Positions 32,954-42,943 of a DNA stretch of 64,000 nucleotides are shown here, one piece after another. Source of the stretch: Pelagibacteraceae bacterium AG-447-E22 (GTDB lineage: Bacteria; Pseudomonadota; Alphaproteobacteria; Pelagibacterales; Pelagibacteraceae); assembly GCA_003212295.1 (NCBI GenBank), contig QCQC01000002.1, positions 1-64,000 on the forward strand, written 5' to 3'. Position 1 is the first letter of the stretch. Each line of letters starts with the position of its first letter. A model generated the notes under the pieces. It ran no database searches. It saw only the letters and a program-made list of their open reading frames with translations, and was not told where the DNA came from. Both the position numbers and the translations under genes were made by a program.

Positions 32954-34024
32954 TTAAATTACTAAACCATTATCGGCAACTTTAGTAAAAAATCGATTTA
33001 TTATTCTATTTTTACCCAAGAATTTTACTGATTTACTTAAAATATTATTTTTAATTCTATTCTCAAAATTAAAGAACTCATAAATAAAGTCTATTCCACT
33101 TAAAAAAAGATAATTTTTATGTTTTGTATTTTTTTCAAAATCTTTACAAATTGAAATGTCTAGATCTAAACCGTTATTAATCCTTGATTCAATTAATAGT
33201 AATAATTCTTTTATATCTCTTAAAGTCATATTAAATCCTTGTCCAGCTAAAGGATGTAACTTATGAAGTAAATCTCCGAAAGCTAAAATATTTTTATGAT
33301 AATATGATCTGAGTAAAAATGATTTTAATTCAAAACAAGAAGGTTCTTCTATATTTAATATTTCATATTTTTTATTATATTTTTTGATTAAATTATTGAA
33401 ATCTATTTTTTCACTTTCTCTTACAGAATATACAACAGAAGTTTCTGTTTCTGAAATTGGCAAAAAAGCCATTGGCCCTTTAGAAGTAAAAACTTGTATA
33501 GCAATATTATTATTGATTTTTTTGTGTTTAATAATCGATGTGAAAGCTTTACTATTATAATTTTTAGTCACATTCTTATAAAAAAATTTTTTTGAAATAA
33601 AATTATTAAAATCACAATTAATTATTAATTTAGAATTATCATTAATTTTATCTTCTGAAATTTTATTTTTATTTATTTTAAATAATTTATTTTTGCTTAA
33701 TTCAGATAATAATAGCTTTGACAATTCATGATTTTTAACAATTGAAAATAGTTCTTGTCCTTCCTCATTAAAATCAATTATTTTTTCGTTATGAAAATTT
33801 TCACTATAAATTTCTATTTGATTTATATTCCATAACAAGTTTTCAATATTTAAAATATTTTTATTAAAAAATTCGACGTTTGATTTAGAGATTCCTAGTG
33901 TTCGATTTTTATTTGCAGGTCTTAAATTATCATTAGGATAAATATCGACTTTTATACCTTTATTAACCAAAGTTTTAGCCAAGGTTAAGCTTGTTACTCC
34001 ACTTCCTAATAAACATACTTTCAT
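32954..34024 (-). CDS. UbiH/COQ6-family FAD monooxygenase
   Basis: This 356-residue flavoprotein has an N-terminal Rossmann dinucleotide motif MKVCLLGSGVTSLTLAKTL with the GxGxxx pattern. The second FAD motif is FGDLLHKLHPLAGQGFNMTLRDIKELLLLIE, containing the GD...P signature of the UbiH/VisC family. It is about 30-50 residues shorter than typical, mainly in the middle domain. It probably hydroxylates a ring position during ubiquinone synthesis. Which of the UbiH/UbiF/UbiL/UbiI roles applies cannot be told here. It is divergent from ftsK by 32 nt. Confidence 0.85.
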   Translation of the reverse strand: MKVCLLGSGVTSLTLAKTLVNKGIKVDIYPNDNLRPANKNRTLGISKSNVEFFNKNILNIENLLWNINQIEIYSENFHNEKIIDFNEEGQELFSIVKNHELSKLLLSELSKNKLFKINKNKISEDKINDNSKLIINCDFNNFISKKFFYKNVTKNYNSKAFTSIIKHKKINNNIAIQVFTSKGPMAFLPISETETSVVYSVRESEKIDFNNLIKKYNKKYEILNIEEPSCFELKSFLLRSYYHKNILAFGDLLHKLHPLAGQGFNMTLRDIKELLLLIESRINNGLDLDISICKDFEKNTKHKNYLFLSGIDFIYEFFNFENRIKNNILSKSVKFLGKNRIINRFFTKVADNGLVI

Positions 34025-34056
34025 AATAAATTTTTAATTTTAACAACAAAAATTAG

Positions 34057-36180
34057 ATGATACAAAGTGATATATTTGATTCACATAAAATGAATATTAA
34101 AAATATTGCTAATTTAACATTAATTTTCCTACTAAAAAGGTTAATCGAAATTTCAGGCATATTAGTCTCAATTTTAGGAGTTTTACTACTAATATCCCTT
34201 CTTAGTTATTCACCAGAGGACCCGAATTTTATATTTCCTGAAAATACTGAAATAAGAAATTTGCTTGGATATCAAGGAAGTTATGTATCAGATCTTTTCT
34301 TTCAATCAATCGGTCTGATAGCTTTTTTAATTCCAATAACATTAGTTTTTACGGGGTATAATATTTTCAGAAAAAAAGAAATATATTTATTTATAGAAAA
34401 TTTATTTTTTTTACTTATTTCTACTACTTTGGGCGCATTATTCTTTGATTATTTTTATACTGAAGCATTTAATCTTTATATAAATGGGAATGGAGGTTTT
34501 GTTGGAAACTATCTAAATAAAAATTTTATTAATAGTTTTATTAATTCTAATAACACATTTTCTTATTATTTTTTGATTTTTATGATTTTTATTTTATTTT
34601 TAAAAAGTATAAATTTTAATTTAAAAAATTTTAATGATTCTTTAAAAAAAATTTTTTATTTTTTATTTAAAAAAAATGAAAAAAATTACACAAATAAAAG
34701 TGAATTAATTAATGAATATATTCCACAAGATGAAATAAAAAATCTAATTCAAGAAGATTTACCTTTTATCAAAACTGAAACAAATTTTAGCCAGAATAAA
34801 ACTAAATTTAAATTACCTTCAATAGATTTATTAAAAATTCCTTCTAAAAGAGAAAAAATAAAATCAAATAATAATGAAAATAATGAATCAAAATTTCTTG
34901 AAAAGATACTTCTAGATTTTGGTGTTAATGGTAATATTAAAAAAGTTAGTCATGGCCCAGTAGTAACTTTAAATGAATTTGAACCTGCTGCAGGTGTAAA
35001 AGTATCAAAAATAATTAATCTTTCAGACGATATAGCAAGAAATACAAGTTCAGAATCTGCTCGTATTTCAACAATTCCTGGAAGCAATACTATTGGGATA
35101 GAGTTACCAAATTCAGTCCGAGAAAGCGTTTATTTAAGTGAGATTTTAGACAGTCAAGATTTCAAAAAAAAAGATATCAAATTGCCTATTGCTTTAGGAA
35201 AAAATATTTCTGGTGTTCCTATTATAAGAGATCTTGCTTCAATGCCACATTTGTTAATTGCAGGTACTACAGGTTCGGGTAAATCTGTATGTATAAATAC
35301 AATTATTTTATCTCTTTTATTCAGACATACTCCAGAAAAATGTAAATTCATTTTAATAGATCCTAAAATGTTAGAACTATCTACTTATGAAGGTGTCCCA
35401 CATTTACTTTGTCCAGTAATAACTGAAGCTAAAAAAGCTGCATCAGTTTTAGGCTGGGTTGTTAAAGAAATGGAGAGTAGATATAGATTAATGACTCGAG
35501 AAGGGGTTAGAAATATCGATGGTTATAACTCCAAACATAAACTTCCGATGCCTTATATAGTCGTTGTGGTTGATGAAATGTCCGATTTAATGTTAGTTGC
35601 TGGAAAAGAAATTGAGAATTATATTCAAAAATTATCTCAAATGGCAAGAGCAGCGGGAATTCATATAATAATGGCAACTCAAAGACCAAGTGTTGATGTT
35701 ATCACTGGAACCATTAAAGCAAATTTTCCTACTAGAATTTCTTTTCAAGTGACATCAAAAATTGATAGTAGAACCATTTTGGGTGAACAAGGTGCTGAAC
35801 AATTGCTCGGAAAAGGTGATATGCTTTATATGTCTTCTGCTAATCGAATAGTTAGAATACATGCTCCTTTTGTTTCAGATAACGAAATTGAAAAAATAAA
35901 TAATTTTTTAAGGACACAAGCTGAGCCTGATTATGTAGATGAAATACTAAATTTTGCAGATGAAAAAGAATTAGGTGAAAATTTAAAAAGTCAAGGAGAT
36001 AAAGACGAACTTTATGATAATGCAGTAGAAATTATTAGATCAGAAGGCAAAGCTTCAACATCATTCTTACAAAGAAAACTTCAAATAGGCTATAACCGAG
36101 CTGCAAGGATTATTGATATGATGGAAGCTGAAGGTATCGTAAGTAAAGCTAATCATGTTGGAAAACGTGATGTTCTTTGA
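34057..36180 (+). CDS. ftsK: FtsK/SpoIIIE-family DNA translocase
   Basis: This 707-residue protein has about four N-terminal membrane helices (residues 20-190), a low-complexity asparagine/lysine-rich linker and a C-terminal motor with Walker A GTTGSGKS at about 403-410. Walker B is VVVVDEMSDLM, and TQRPSVDVITG follows. A C-terminal gamma winged-helix domain (TSFLQRKLQIGYNRAARIIDMMEAEGIV) should recognise KOPS-like sequences. FtsK segregates and resolves chromosome dimers at the septum. It overlaps lolA, the common alphaproteobacterial order. Confidence 0.95.
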   Translation: MIQSDIFDSHKMNIKNIANLTLIFLLKRLIEISGILVSILGVLLLISLLSYSPEDPNFIFPENTEIRNLLGYQGSYVSDLFFQSIGLIAFLIPITLVFTGYNIFRKKEIYLFIENLFFLLISTTLGALFFDYFYTEAFNLYINGNGGFVGNYLNKNFINSFINSNNTFSYYFLIFMIFILFLKSINFNLKNFNDSLKKIFYFLFKKNEKNYTNKSELINEYIPQDEIKNLIQEDLPFIKTETNFSQNKTKFKLPSIDLLKIPSKREKIKSNNNENNESKFLEKILLDFGVNGNIKKVSHGPVVTLNEFEPAAGVKVSKIINLSDDIARNTSSESARISTIPGSNTIGIELPNSVRESVYLSEILDSQDFKKKDIKLPIALGKNISGVPIIRDLASMPHLLIAGTTGSGKSVCINTIILSLLFRHTPEKCKFILIDPKMLELSTYEGVPHLLCPVITEAKKAASVLGWVVKEMESRYRLMTREGVRNIDGYNSKHKLPMPYIVVVVDEMSDLMLVAGKEIENYIQKLSQMARAAGIHIIMATQRPSVDVITGTIKANFPTRISFQVTSKIDSRTILGEQGAEQLLGKGDMLYMSSANRIVRIHAPFVSDNEIEKINNFLRTQAEPDYVDEILNFADEKELGENLKSQGDKDELYDNAVEIIRSEGKASTSFLQRKLQIGYNRAARIIDMMEAEGIVSKANHVGKRDVL

Positions 36181-36728
36181 TGAAAAAATTTTTTTTTATT
36201 TTTATTTTAATTTGTTCTACTAATGAAAGTTTAGCTTCAATTAAAAATAATATCATTAAAAATTTAGAAGCAATAGAAAACTTTTCATTTAATTTTGAAC
36301 AAAATATAAATGGGAAAAAGGAAAAAGGAAATTGCGTCATTCAATATCCAAAAAAAATATATTGCAAATATGATCTTAAAAATAATAAAATTTTAGTTTC
36401 AAATGGAAGGTCCTTGGTTATTAAGTCAGATAATAGTTACTATCATTATCCTCTAAAAAAAACGCCTCTTAATTTGATTCTAGATAAAAATTTTGTACTA
36501 AATAAGATAAGAAATACAAATGAAGAAATTATTGATGATAAATATGTAATTTTTAAATTTAATGAAAACGAAATTAAAATTAATATTTTTTTTGATGTTA
36601 AAAACTTTCAATTAATTGGCTGGCAAACTGAAGATTTATATCAAAATTTAAGTATAACTTATCTATCTTCTGTAATTTTAAATCAAAAAATAAAAAAAAA
36701 TATATTTATAAAACCAATGCAACACTAA
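36180..36728 (+). CDS. lolA: LolA-family outer-membrane lipoprotein carrier protein
   Basis: This 182-residue protein has a short signal peptide (MKKFFFIFILICS...SLA). The mature part begins with a helix, then IENFSFNFEQNINGKKEKGNCVIQYPKKIYCKYDLKNNKILVSNGRSLVIKSDNSYYHYPLKKTPLNLIL, which is the LolA beta-sheet pattern. It ferries lipoproteins through the periplasm to the outer membrane. ATG at 36180 overlaps the ftsK stop as TGATG. The pairing with ftsK is conserved in alphaproteobacteria and supports the call. Confidence 0.88.
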   Translation: MKKFFFIFILICSTNESLASIKNNIIKNLEAIENFSFNFEQNINGKKEKGNCVIQYPKKIYCKYDLKNNKILVSNGRSLVIKSDNSYYHYPLKKTPLNLILDKNFVLNKIRNTNEEIIDDKYVIFKFNENEIKINIFFDVKNFQLIGWQTEDLYQNLSITYLSSVILNQKIKKNIFIKPMQH

Positions 36729-37232
36729 CTATAAAGATATAGTTTCTTTTTTGAAAATTTTCATTCCACGCGAAATATAATTGTTCAAAGCATTTTTATG
36801 ATCTAAAGAACAAGTATGAACCCATACTCTTTTTGGATTGTTTAAAAATGAATTTTTTATTGCTGATGATAATAAATATGATCCTAATTTTTTATTTTGA
36901 TATTCTTCTAATAAGCCTAGATAAGCAATTTCTATTTCGTTTTTATCTCTATGTATAATTAGTTCAAAATATCCTACTAAATCCTCTTTTTTTTTTAAAA
37001 CAAATGTTTCTAATTTTTCATCTGAAACATATTTAATCCACTGATTATTAGTCCAGGATAAACGATCAACCCAGTTATGATTCTTTCCAATATTTTTATA
37101 AAAAAATTTATTAATTTCAAAGTTTACAGGGCTCAAAAATTTCACTTGATAATCATCTGATAAAGTAGATGAACTATTTAACTCTGCTAAAGAATTAATT
37201 TCTAAATAATTTCTTTCAATTTTTTTTGTCAC
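36729..37232 (-). CDS. GNAT family N-acetyltransferase
   Basis: This 167-residue protein has the GNAT core: FVLKKKEDLVGYFELIIHRDKNEIEIAYLGLLEEYQNKKLGSYLLSSAIKNSF, with the acetyl-CoA loop modified to QNKKLGSYLL. A conserved WVHTCSLDHKNALNNYISRGMKIFK C-terminal segment follows. The substrate is unknown. The GTG start overlaps the HIT gene stop by 4 nt, so it is the tail of the long minus-strand hisBHAFE-HIT-GNAT operon. The convergent lolA gene ends 1 nt before its stop. Confidence 0.85.
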   Translation of the reverse strand: MTKKIERNYLEINSLAELNSSSTLSDDYQVKFLSPVNFEINKFFYKNIGKNHNWVDRLSWTNNQWIKYVSDEKLETFVLKKKEDLVGYFELIIHRDKNEIEIAYLGLLEEYQNKKLGSYLLSSAIKNSFLNNPKRVWVHTCSLDHKNALNNYISRGMKIFKKETISL

Positions 37233-37594
37233 TCAACCATTTTGCCAACTCTTTCACCCCCAAATAAATGAAAGTGTAAATGAGGTACTTCCTGGCCTCC
37301 ATGTTCGCTAATATTAACTAAAGCTCTATATCCTTTTCCTACATCAACTGAAATCCCAAGTTTTTTTGCTACAATGTTTATTCCTTTTAATAAACCCACC
37401 ATTTCCTCCCGTGAAGCATTCAAACTAAAATCATCTAGATTAATATATTTTCCTTTCGGTATTACTAAAGCATGAATTTTTTTTTGAGGATTTATGTCAT
37501 GAAATGATAATACAAAATCGTCTTCATAAATTTTTTTACAAGGAATTTCACCTCTTAAAATTTTTGCAAAAATGTTGTTATCATCATAACTCAT
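37229..37594 (-). CDS. HIT family protein (HinT-like nucleotide hydrolase)
   Basis: This 121-residue protein has the histidine-triad motif HLHFHLFGG with His at 105, 107 and 109, preceded by HGGQEV. The opening NIFAKILRGEIPCKKIYEDDFVLSFHDINPQ matches HinT. It hydrolyses nucleoside phosphoramidates or aminoacyl-adenylates. It follows hisE with a 4-nt overlap, and the hisE-HIT linkage is common in alphaproteobacteria. Confidence 0.93.
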   Translation of the reverse strand: MSYDDNNIFAKILRGEIPCKKIYEDDFVLSFHDINPQKKIHALVIPKGKYINLDDFSLNASREEMVGLLKGINIVAKKLGISVDVGKGYRALVNISEHGGQEVPHLHFHLFGGERVGKMVE

Positions 37595-37863
37595 TTTTTT
37601 CTTTTATTTAATTCGTTCATAACATCCTCAATTTTTACATCATTTGCCTCTAGATACATTATAAAGTGATACAAAACATCTGCAGCTTCATGAATTTTGT
37701 TCGAATTATTCTCAACAGCTTCGATCAGTTCATTTATTTCTTCTTGGACTTTTTCTTTGCTTAGCGATTTGTCACTAAGTAATTTATTCGTATAAGATCC
37801 ATCTACTGGGCTTTTTTTCCTTTCCCTAGCTAGATAAATTAAACTTTCTAAAGTGTTTAACAT
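37591..37863 (-). CDS. hisE: Phosphoribosyl-ATP pyrophosphatase
   Basis: This 90-residue all-alpha MazG-like enzyme converts PR-ATP to PR-AMP, the second step of histidine synthesis. It shows SYTNKLL, EKVQEEINELIEAVE (the acidic metal-binding ExxE), and HEAADVLYHFIMYLEAN. It is fused to no HisI domain. It lies between hisF and the HIT gene with a 4-nt gap from hisF, on the minus strand. Confidence 0.95.
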   Translation of the reverse strand: MLNTLESLIYLARERKKSPVDGSYTNKLLSDKSLSKEKVQEEINELIEAVENNSNKIHEAADVLYHFIMYLEANDVKIEDVMNELNKRKK

Positions 37864-37867
37864 ATTA

Positions 37868-38623
37868 TCAAATTCTAACAGGTATTCCTTTTGAGTCCAA
37901 ATAATCCTTAGCTTCTTTTACAGAGTATTTTCCATAATGAAATATAGATGCTGCTAAAACAGCGCTAGCTTTACCAAATTTAATTCCATCTACAAGATGA
38001 TCTAAATTACCTACTCCTCCTGATGCAATAACTGGAATGTTTATCTTAGATGAAATTTTAGACATCAACTCAATATCATAACCAGCTTGTGTTCCATCTC
38101 TATCCATGGAAGTTACCAATAATTCCCCTGCACCATTTTCTTCCATTTGTTTTGCATAATCTAAAGCATCAATACCACTATTATTCCTTCCACCATGAGT
38201 AAATACTTCCCATTTATCTCCATTCTTTTTTGCATCAATTGCAACAACAATGCATTGTGACCCAAACTTTTTTGAACTATCAATAACTACTTTTGAATTT
38301 TCAACTGCAGCTGTATTAATTGAAACTTTATCTGCGCCACAATTTAGTAATTTACTTATATCTTCTACACTTCTAATTCCACCACCTACAGTTAAAGGAA
38401 CAAAGCATTTCTTTGAAGTTTTTTTTACAACATCATAAATAATATCTCTGTTTTCATTAGATGCCGTAATATCTAAAAAACAAATTTCATCTGCCCCACC
38501 ATCACTATAAATTTTAGCTTGTTCCACAGGATCACCTGCGTCTTTTAAATCAACAAAGTTTATACCTTTAACGACACGACCATTTTTGACATCTAAACAA
38601 GGAATTATTCTATTTTTAAGCAT
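37868..38623 (-). CDS. hisF: HisF, imidazole glycerol phosphate synthase cyclase subunit
   Basis: This 251-residue TIM barrel has [22 protein letters not shown] with the catalytic Asp11, [58 protein letters not shown] with the second catalytic Asp, and VIASGGVG. It pairs with HisH to form IGP and AICAR, the latter feeding purH at 28.7 kb. It overlaps hisA by 8 nt. Confidence 0.98.
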   Translation of the reverse strand: MLKNRIIPCLDVKNGRVVKGINFVDLKDAGDPVEQAKIYSDGGADEICFLDITASNENRDIIYDVVKKTSKKCFVPLTVGGGIRSVEDISKLLNCGADKVSINTAAVENSKVVIDSSKKFGSQCIVVAIDAKKNGDKWEVFTHGGRNNSGIDALDYAKQMEENGAGELLVTSMDRDGTQAGYDIELMSKISSKINIPVIASGGVGNLDHLVDGIKFGKASAVLAASIFHYGKYSVKEAKDYLDSKGIPVRI

Positions 38624-39332
38624 CTTCTTTTGCTAGCTCATCTAGTTTTATGTCGCCATCATATATAGCTTTACCAACTATTATACCTTCAACATTTTTT
38701 AAATTCTTTGCTTTTTTAATATCATCTATTGATGAAACTCCACCAGATATGATCACAGGGCAATTTGAGATCTCGCCAACTTTTGATGTTTCAGAAAAAT
38801 TTGGGCTTTGCTTCATACCATCTCTATTTATATCAGTATAAATCAATCTACTAACACCATAATTATTAACTTCTTTCAAGTAATCTAAAGTTAATTGATT
38901 AGAGTTTTCTTTCCATCCAGATACTGACAAATACCCATCTTTAGCATCTAAACCTAAAGCAATTTTATTTGGAAACTTTTTACATGCTTCTTTTAAAAAA
39001 TTTTTATCTTTTATAGCAGCACTTCCTAAAATTACTTTTTCAGCGCCGGCATCGATATATTTTTGAATACTATCAAAATTTCTAATACCACCACCTATCT
39101 CCACTCTTAAATCAAATTTATTAACTATGTCTTTAATAATATCTTGATTAACTGTTTCACCAGTTAAAGCTCCATCTAGATCAACAATGTGTAAGTTTTT
39201 AAAACCATAATCCTGATATTTGCTAGCTTGATCAACTGGGGATATTTGATATTCAGTTTTGTTGTCAAAATCTCCTTTGACTAACCTTACACACTTTTTG
39301 TCTTTAATATCTATTGCAGGAAATATTTTCAT
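38616..39332 (-). CDS. hisA: HisA, phosphoribosylformimino-AICAR ribotide isomerase
   Basis: This 238-residue half-barrel-repeat enzyme is related to HisF. It shows [21 protein letters not shown] with catalytic Asp8, [45 protein letters not shown] with the second Asp, and [13 protein letters not shown]. It lies 1 nt after hisH and overlaps hisF, in the order hisB-hisH-hisA-hisF-hisE. Confidence 0.97.
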   Translation of the reverse strand: MKIFPAIDIKDKKCVRLVKGDFDNKTEYQISPVDQASKYQDYGFKNLHIVDLDGALTGETVNQDIIKDIVNKFDLRVEIGGGIRNFDSIQKYIDAGAEKVILGSAAIKDKNFLKEACKKFPNKIALGLDAKDGYLSVSGWKENSNQLTLDYLKEVNNYGVSRLIYTDINRDGMKQSPNFSETSKVGEISNCPVIISGGVSSIDDIKKAKNLKNVEGIIVGKAIYDGDIKLDELAKEDA

Positions 39333-39959
39333 TTATAGATTAATAAAATTACTAATTATTTTAAGTCCAATTTTATCACTCTTTTCAGGATGAAATTGAG
39401 TTCCAAATATATTTTCTTTTTCAACAGAACAAACAATATTTGATGAATAATCTGTTGTAGCAGAAACTACATTTTTGTCCTCTGGAACAAATTCATAACT
39501 GTGAACAAAATACATGTGAGAATTATTTTCTATGTCTTTAAAAATTTTACCATCTTTTACAATATTAATTTGATTCCAACCAATATGAGGAAGTTTATAC
39601 TTTCCATTTTGATTGTCTATTTTTGAGACTTTGCCTAAAATCCAACCTAGTCCTTTAGTTTCAATTTCTTCATAACCGATATCAGCAAACATTTGCATGC
39701 CAACACAAATTCCAAGAAGGGGTTTTTTATTTGTTATTGCAAATTCATTGAGAGTATCTGTTAGGCCACCAATTTTATTTAAAGCATCTACACAACTTTT
39801 AAATGAGCCCTGCCCTGGTAAAACAACTTTATCACTTGATTTAATTTTATTTAAATCTGCAGTTACCTTAATATTTACTTTGTCTTTAGCAACTTCCTTA
39901 AAAGAGTTTATTACCGAGCTAATATTACCCGAGTTATAGTCAACAATTGTAACGTTCAT
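39333..39959 (-). CDS. hisH: HisH, imidazole glycerol phosphate synthase glutaminase subunit
   Basis: This 208-residue class I amidotransferase supplies ammonia to HisF. It shows DYNSGNISSVINSF, VLPGQGSF, the nucleophile Cys in GICVGMQMF, and the His/Glu pair in FGTQFHPEKSDKIG. It is complete and sits directly before hisA with no gap. Confidence 0.97.
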   Translation of the reverse strand: MNVTIVDYNSGNISSVINSFKEVAKDKVNIKVTADLNKIKSSDKVVLPGQGSFKSCVDALNKIGGLTDTLNEFAITNKKPLLGICVGMQMFADIGYEEIETKGLGWILGKVSKIDNQNGKYKLPHIGWNQINIVKDGKIFKDIENNSHMYFVHSYEFVPEDKNVVSATTDYSSNIVCSVEKENIFGTQFHPEKSDKIGLKIISNFINL

Positions 39960-39964
39960 TAAAC

Positions 39965-40555
39965 TTATAAAGAACCTTTAGTAGAAGGAATTGATTTTTT
40001 ATTCCTTGGGTCCATTTCCAATGCGGTTCTTAAAGATCTTGCTAATCCTTTAAAGCAAGACTCAATAATATGGTGACTGTTATCACCATAAATATTTTCA
40101 ACGTGTAATGTAATTCCAGCTGCTTGCGAAAAAGCTTGGAACCACTCTTTGAACAATTCTGTATCCATCTCGCCTAATTTTTCTACTTTTAGCTTAACTT
40201 TCCAAATTAAGTAGGGTCTGTTAGATATGTCTATTGCAACCCTTGTTAATGTTTCATCCATTGGAATCATTGCATGTGCATACCTTCTTATCCCAATAAA
40301 TTTTTTAGATGCTTTTTTTAAAGCTTCACCAATAGCGATTCCAGTATCCTCAGTTGTATGATGTAAATCTATGTGGGTATCACCTTTGGCTTTAATATTC
40401 ATATCGATTGATGAATGCTTAGATAATTGTTCAAGCATATGGTTTAAAAAACCAATTCCAGTATCAATTTTATATTTACCATTACCATCAATATTAAGAT
40501 CAACACTGATACTTGTCTCTTTGGTTTTTCTGCTTATTTTGCCTTTGCGCTTCAT
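39965..40555 (-). CDS. hisB: HisB, imidazoleglycerol-phosphate dehydratase (monofunctional)
   Basis: This 196-residue enzyme shows the paired metal-binding motifs [13 protein letters not shown] and [11 protein letters not shown], later [15 protein letters not shown]-type and [17 protein letters not shown]. It has no phosphatase domain. It is the first gene of the minus-strand his operon and is divergent from hslV across a 91-nt gap. It removes water from IGP. Confidence 0.97.
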   Translation of the reverse strand: MKRKGKISRKTKETSISVDLNIDGNGKYKIDTGIGFLNHMLEQLSKHSSIDMNIKAKGDTHIDLHHTTEDTGIAIGEALKKASKKFIGIRRYAHAMIPMDETLTRVAIDISNRPYLIWKVKLKVEKLGEMDTELFKEWFQAFSQAAGITLHVENIYGDNSHHIIESCFKGLARSLRTALEMDPRNKKSIPSTKGSL

Positions 40556-40597
40556 AATTAAAAATAGGTATACATATATTATTCAATTATGGCAATA

Positions 40598-40633
40598 ATA
40601 CTAAACCTGGTCTTGAACTATTGAATTTAGTAT
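40598..40633. repeat. Inverted repeat in the hisB-hslV intergenic region
   Basis: ATACTAAA (40598-40605) and TTTAGTAT (40626-40633) are perfect 8-nt inverted arms separated by 20 nt. They straddle the -35 and spacer of the putative heat-shock promoter, so they could be an operator. Chance occurrence in AT-rich DNA is also plausible. Confidence 0.35.
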
Positions 40634-40640
40634 CCATTTA
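40612..40640 (+). promoter_or_regulatory. Putative sigma-32 promoter of hslVU
   Basis: CTTGAA (40612-40617), a 15-nt spacer and TCCATTTA (40633-40640) match the RpoH consensus CTTGAA-N13-15-CCCATNTA closely (6 of 6 and 7 of 8). The -10 element ends 6 nt before the hslV ATG, so transcription would start at or next to the start codon. No Shine-Dalgarno sequence lies before the ATG, which fits a leaderless message. Confidence 0.6.
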
Positions 40641-40646
40641 TAAGCT

Positions 40647-41162
40647 ATGACAACGATTGTATTAGTTAGAAAAAATAATGAAGTAGTTGTGGCGGGAGAT
40701 GGCCAAGTAAGTATGGGCAATACTGTTGTGAAAAGTACCGCTTCAAAAGTTAGAAAAATTGAAAAGAGAGGCGTTGTTGCGGGATTTGCTGGATCAACAG
40801 CTGATGCGCTTACATTGTTTGAAAGATTAGAGGCAAAATTAGAAAAACATGCTGGGAATTTATCAAGAGCTGCCGTTGAACTGGCTAAAGATTGGAGAAC
40901 AGATAAATATTTAAGAAGACTTGAAGCTTTAATGGCTGTTGGTGATAAAGAAAATAGTTATATCATTTCTGGAACTGGAGATGTTTTAGAGCCTGAGGGT
41001 GATGTGATTGGAATAGGTTCAGGAGGTAATTATGCTTTAGCAGCTGGTAAGGTTTTAATGGGAACAGACATGAATGCTGAACAACTTGCTAAAAAAGCGA
41101 TAGAAGTTGCTGCAGAAATATGTGTATTTACTAATAATAACGTTAAAACAGAAAAAATATAA
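40647..41162 (+). CDS. hslV: HslV, ATP-dependent protease proteolytic subunit
   Basis: This 171-residue proteasome-like peptidase has the N-terminal nucleophile Thr2 ([10 protein letters not shown]), exposed when Met1 is removed. It also has [40 protein letters not shown] and SGTGDVLEP...[12 protein letters not shown]. It assembles into a double hexamer with HslU ATPase. The stop overlaps the start of hslU by 1 nt. Confidence 0.98.
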   Translation: MTTIVLVRKNNEVVVAGDGQVSMGNTVVKSTASKVRKIEKRGVVAGFAGSTADALTLFERLEAKLEKHAGNLSRAAVELAKDWRTDKYLRRLEALMAVGDKENSYIISGTGDVLEPEGDVIGIGSGGNYALAAGKVLMGTDMNAEQLAKKAIEVAAEICVFTNNNVKTEKI

Positions 41163-42535
41163 TGGACAAATCTAACGTAACAAAATTACATCCAAAAGAT
41201 AAAAATTCATCGAAAGAAACTTTTTTAGGTAGTTCTTTATCTCCAAGAGAAATCGTTTCTGAACTAGATAGATTTGTAGTTGGTCAAAATAAAGCTAAAA
41301 GAGCAGTCGCAGTTGCATTGAGAAATAGATGGCGAAGACAAGCTCTTAAGGGTGAGATGAAAAATGAAATATTACCCAAAAATATTTTGATGATAGGTCC
41401 TACAGGTGTTGGAAAAACTGAAATATCAAGACGATTATCAAAACTTGCTGAAGCTCCATTTGTAAAAGTAGAAGCTACAAGGTTTACTGAAGTTGGATAT
41501 GTCGGAAGAGATGTAGAACAAATCGTAAGAGATTTAATTGAAATTGCGATATCAATGGAAAAAATAAAAAAAAGAAAAGAGGTAAAAGCAAAAGCTCAAA
41601 AATTTGCTGAAGAAAAAGTACTGGACGCTTTAGTTGGTAAGAAAGCCAGTTCTGCTACAAGAGAAAGTTTTAGACAAAGATTAAGAAACGGTGATTTGGA
41701 TGATAATGAAATTGAAATAGCTGTTAATGACACTGGAAATAACGGGACTTCTTTTGAAATACCCGGAATGCCAGGTGCAAACATTGGAATGATTAATATT
41801 GGAGAAATGATTGGAAAATCTATGGGTCCCAAAGAAAAAAAGAAAAAAATGACAGTTAAAGAATCTCACGAAATATTAATAAATGATGAGTCAGATAAAT
41901 TAATTGAGCAAGACAAGATTGTTAAAGCAGCAAAAATTTCTACTGAAAATAATGGTATAGTTTTTTTAGATGAAATTGATAAAATTTCAGGTCGTACAGA
42001 TAGAGTTGGTGGTGATGTATCAAGAGAAGGTGTGCAAAGAGACTTACTACCTTTAATCGAAGGTACCACAGTAAATACTAAGTACGGCCCAATAAAAACT
42101 GACCATATATTATTTATTGCCTCAGGAGCTTTTCAACTTGCTAAACCGTCCGATCTACTTCCTGAACTTCAAGGAAGATTACCTATCAGAGTTGAGCTTG
42201 AAGCATTAACAAGTGAAGATTTTAAAAGAATTTTAAAAGAGCCTGATTACAGTTTAATCAAACAATACGTTGCTTTACTAAAAACAGAGAATGTGGATTT
42301 AGAATTCTCAGAAGATGGGATTGATGCTATTGCAAATATAGCCTCAGAAGTAAATTCGACGGTAGAAAATATAGGCGCAAGAAGATTGCATACAATAATA
42401 GAAAAAATTTTAGATGAAATTAGTTTCACGGCCACAGATAGAGCTGGAGAGAAAATAATTATTAATAAAGATTATATCTCAAAAAATCTGAATAATTTAG
42501 TCAAAGACACTGACTTATCAAAATTCATTTTATAG
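41162..42535 (+). CDS. hslU: HslU, ATPase subunit of the HslVU protease
   Basis: This 457-residue AAA+ unfoldase has [24 protein letters not shown] near the start, Walker [10 protein letters not shown] at 79-87, a central I-domain of about 130 residues and Walker [12 protein letters not shown]. The sensor region is [25 protein letters not shown], and the C-terminus ends LSKFIL, which docks to HslV. It is complete. The minus-strand frames inside it are shadows. Confidence 0.98.
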   Translation: MDKSNVTKLHPKDKNSSKETFLGSSLSPREIVSELDRFVVGQNKAKRAVAVALRNRWRRQALKGEMKNEILPKNILMIGPTGVGKTEISRRLSKLAEAPFVKVEATRFTEVGYVGRDVEQIVRDLIEIAISMEKIKKRKEVKAKAQKFAEEKVLDALVGKKASSATRESFRQRLRNGDLDDNEIEIAVNDTGNNGTSFEIPGMPGANIGMINIGEMIGKSMGPKEKKKKMTVKESHEILINDESDKLIEQDKIVKAAKISTENNGIVFLDEIDKISGRTDRVGGDVSREGVQRDLLPLIEGTTVNTKYGPIKTDHILFIASGAFQLAKPSDLLPELQGRLPIRVELEALTSEDFKRILKEPDYSLIKQYVALLKTENVDLEFSEDGIDAIANIASEVNSTVENIGARRLHTIIEKILDEISFTATDRAGEKIIINKDYISKNLNNLVKDTDLSKFIL

Positions 42536-42943
42536 TTTTTTTTTTAAATAAATATAAAAAGCTCCTTCTCCTCCGTCATAGATTTTAGCAACTTCTATAT
42601 CTTGTATCAAACTCATTAAATTTTTATTATTTTGAATAAAATCTGGCACAGAGTTTTTTAAAATTCCCAAATCTTTAGATCTATATGGATCTTTTGAGTT
42701 ATCAGAATGTAGACCTTTTCCAGTAATAACAATTATTTTTTTTACTCCAATTTTATGTGAGTCTATTATTACTTTCTCTATTTTTTTATTTGCATCCTCT
42801 AAAGAATATCCATGAAGGTCTATCTTTTTTGTGGAAATCTCTTTTTTAATATTTAATTCTAAATCTTTGTTGGGTAATGAGCCTTTACTGGATAAAAAAT
42901 TTTCCCAATCTTTTTTATCCTTGTCTGAGATTTTTTTTTTCAA
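42530..42943 (-). CDS. Smr/MutS2 C-terminal domain protein
   Basis: This 137-residue protein has a basic, helical N-terminal part and a Smr domain: [40 protein letters not shown], with the DLHG and TGKG motifs and a later [22 protein letters not shown]. Smr domains nick or bind branched nucleic acids or RNA. The start is TTG, immediately after the Tim44-like stop (TAATTG), so it is coupled. It is convergent with hslU with a 6-nt overlap. Confidence 0.88.
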   Translation of the reverse strand: MKKKISDKDKKDWENFLSSKGSLPNKDLELNIKKEISTKKIDLHGYSLEDANKKIEKVIIDSHKIGVKKIIVITGKGLHSDNSKDPYRSKDLGILKNSVPDFIQNNKNLMSLIQDIEVAKIYDGGEGAFYIYLKKKL

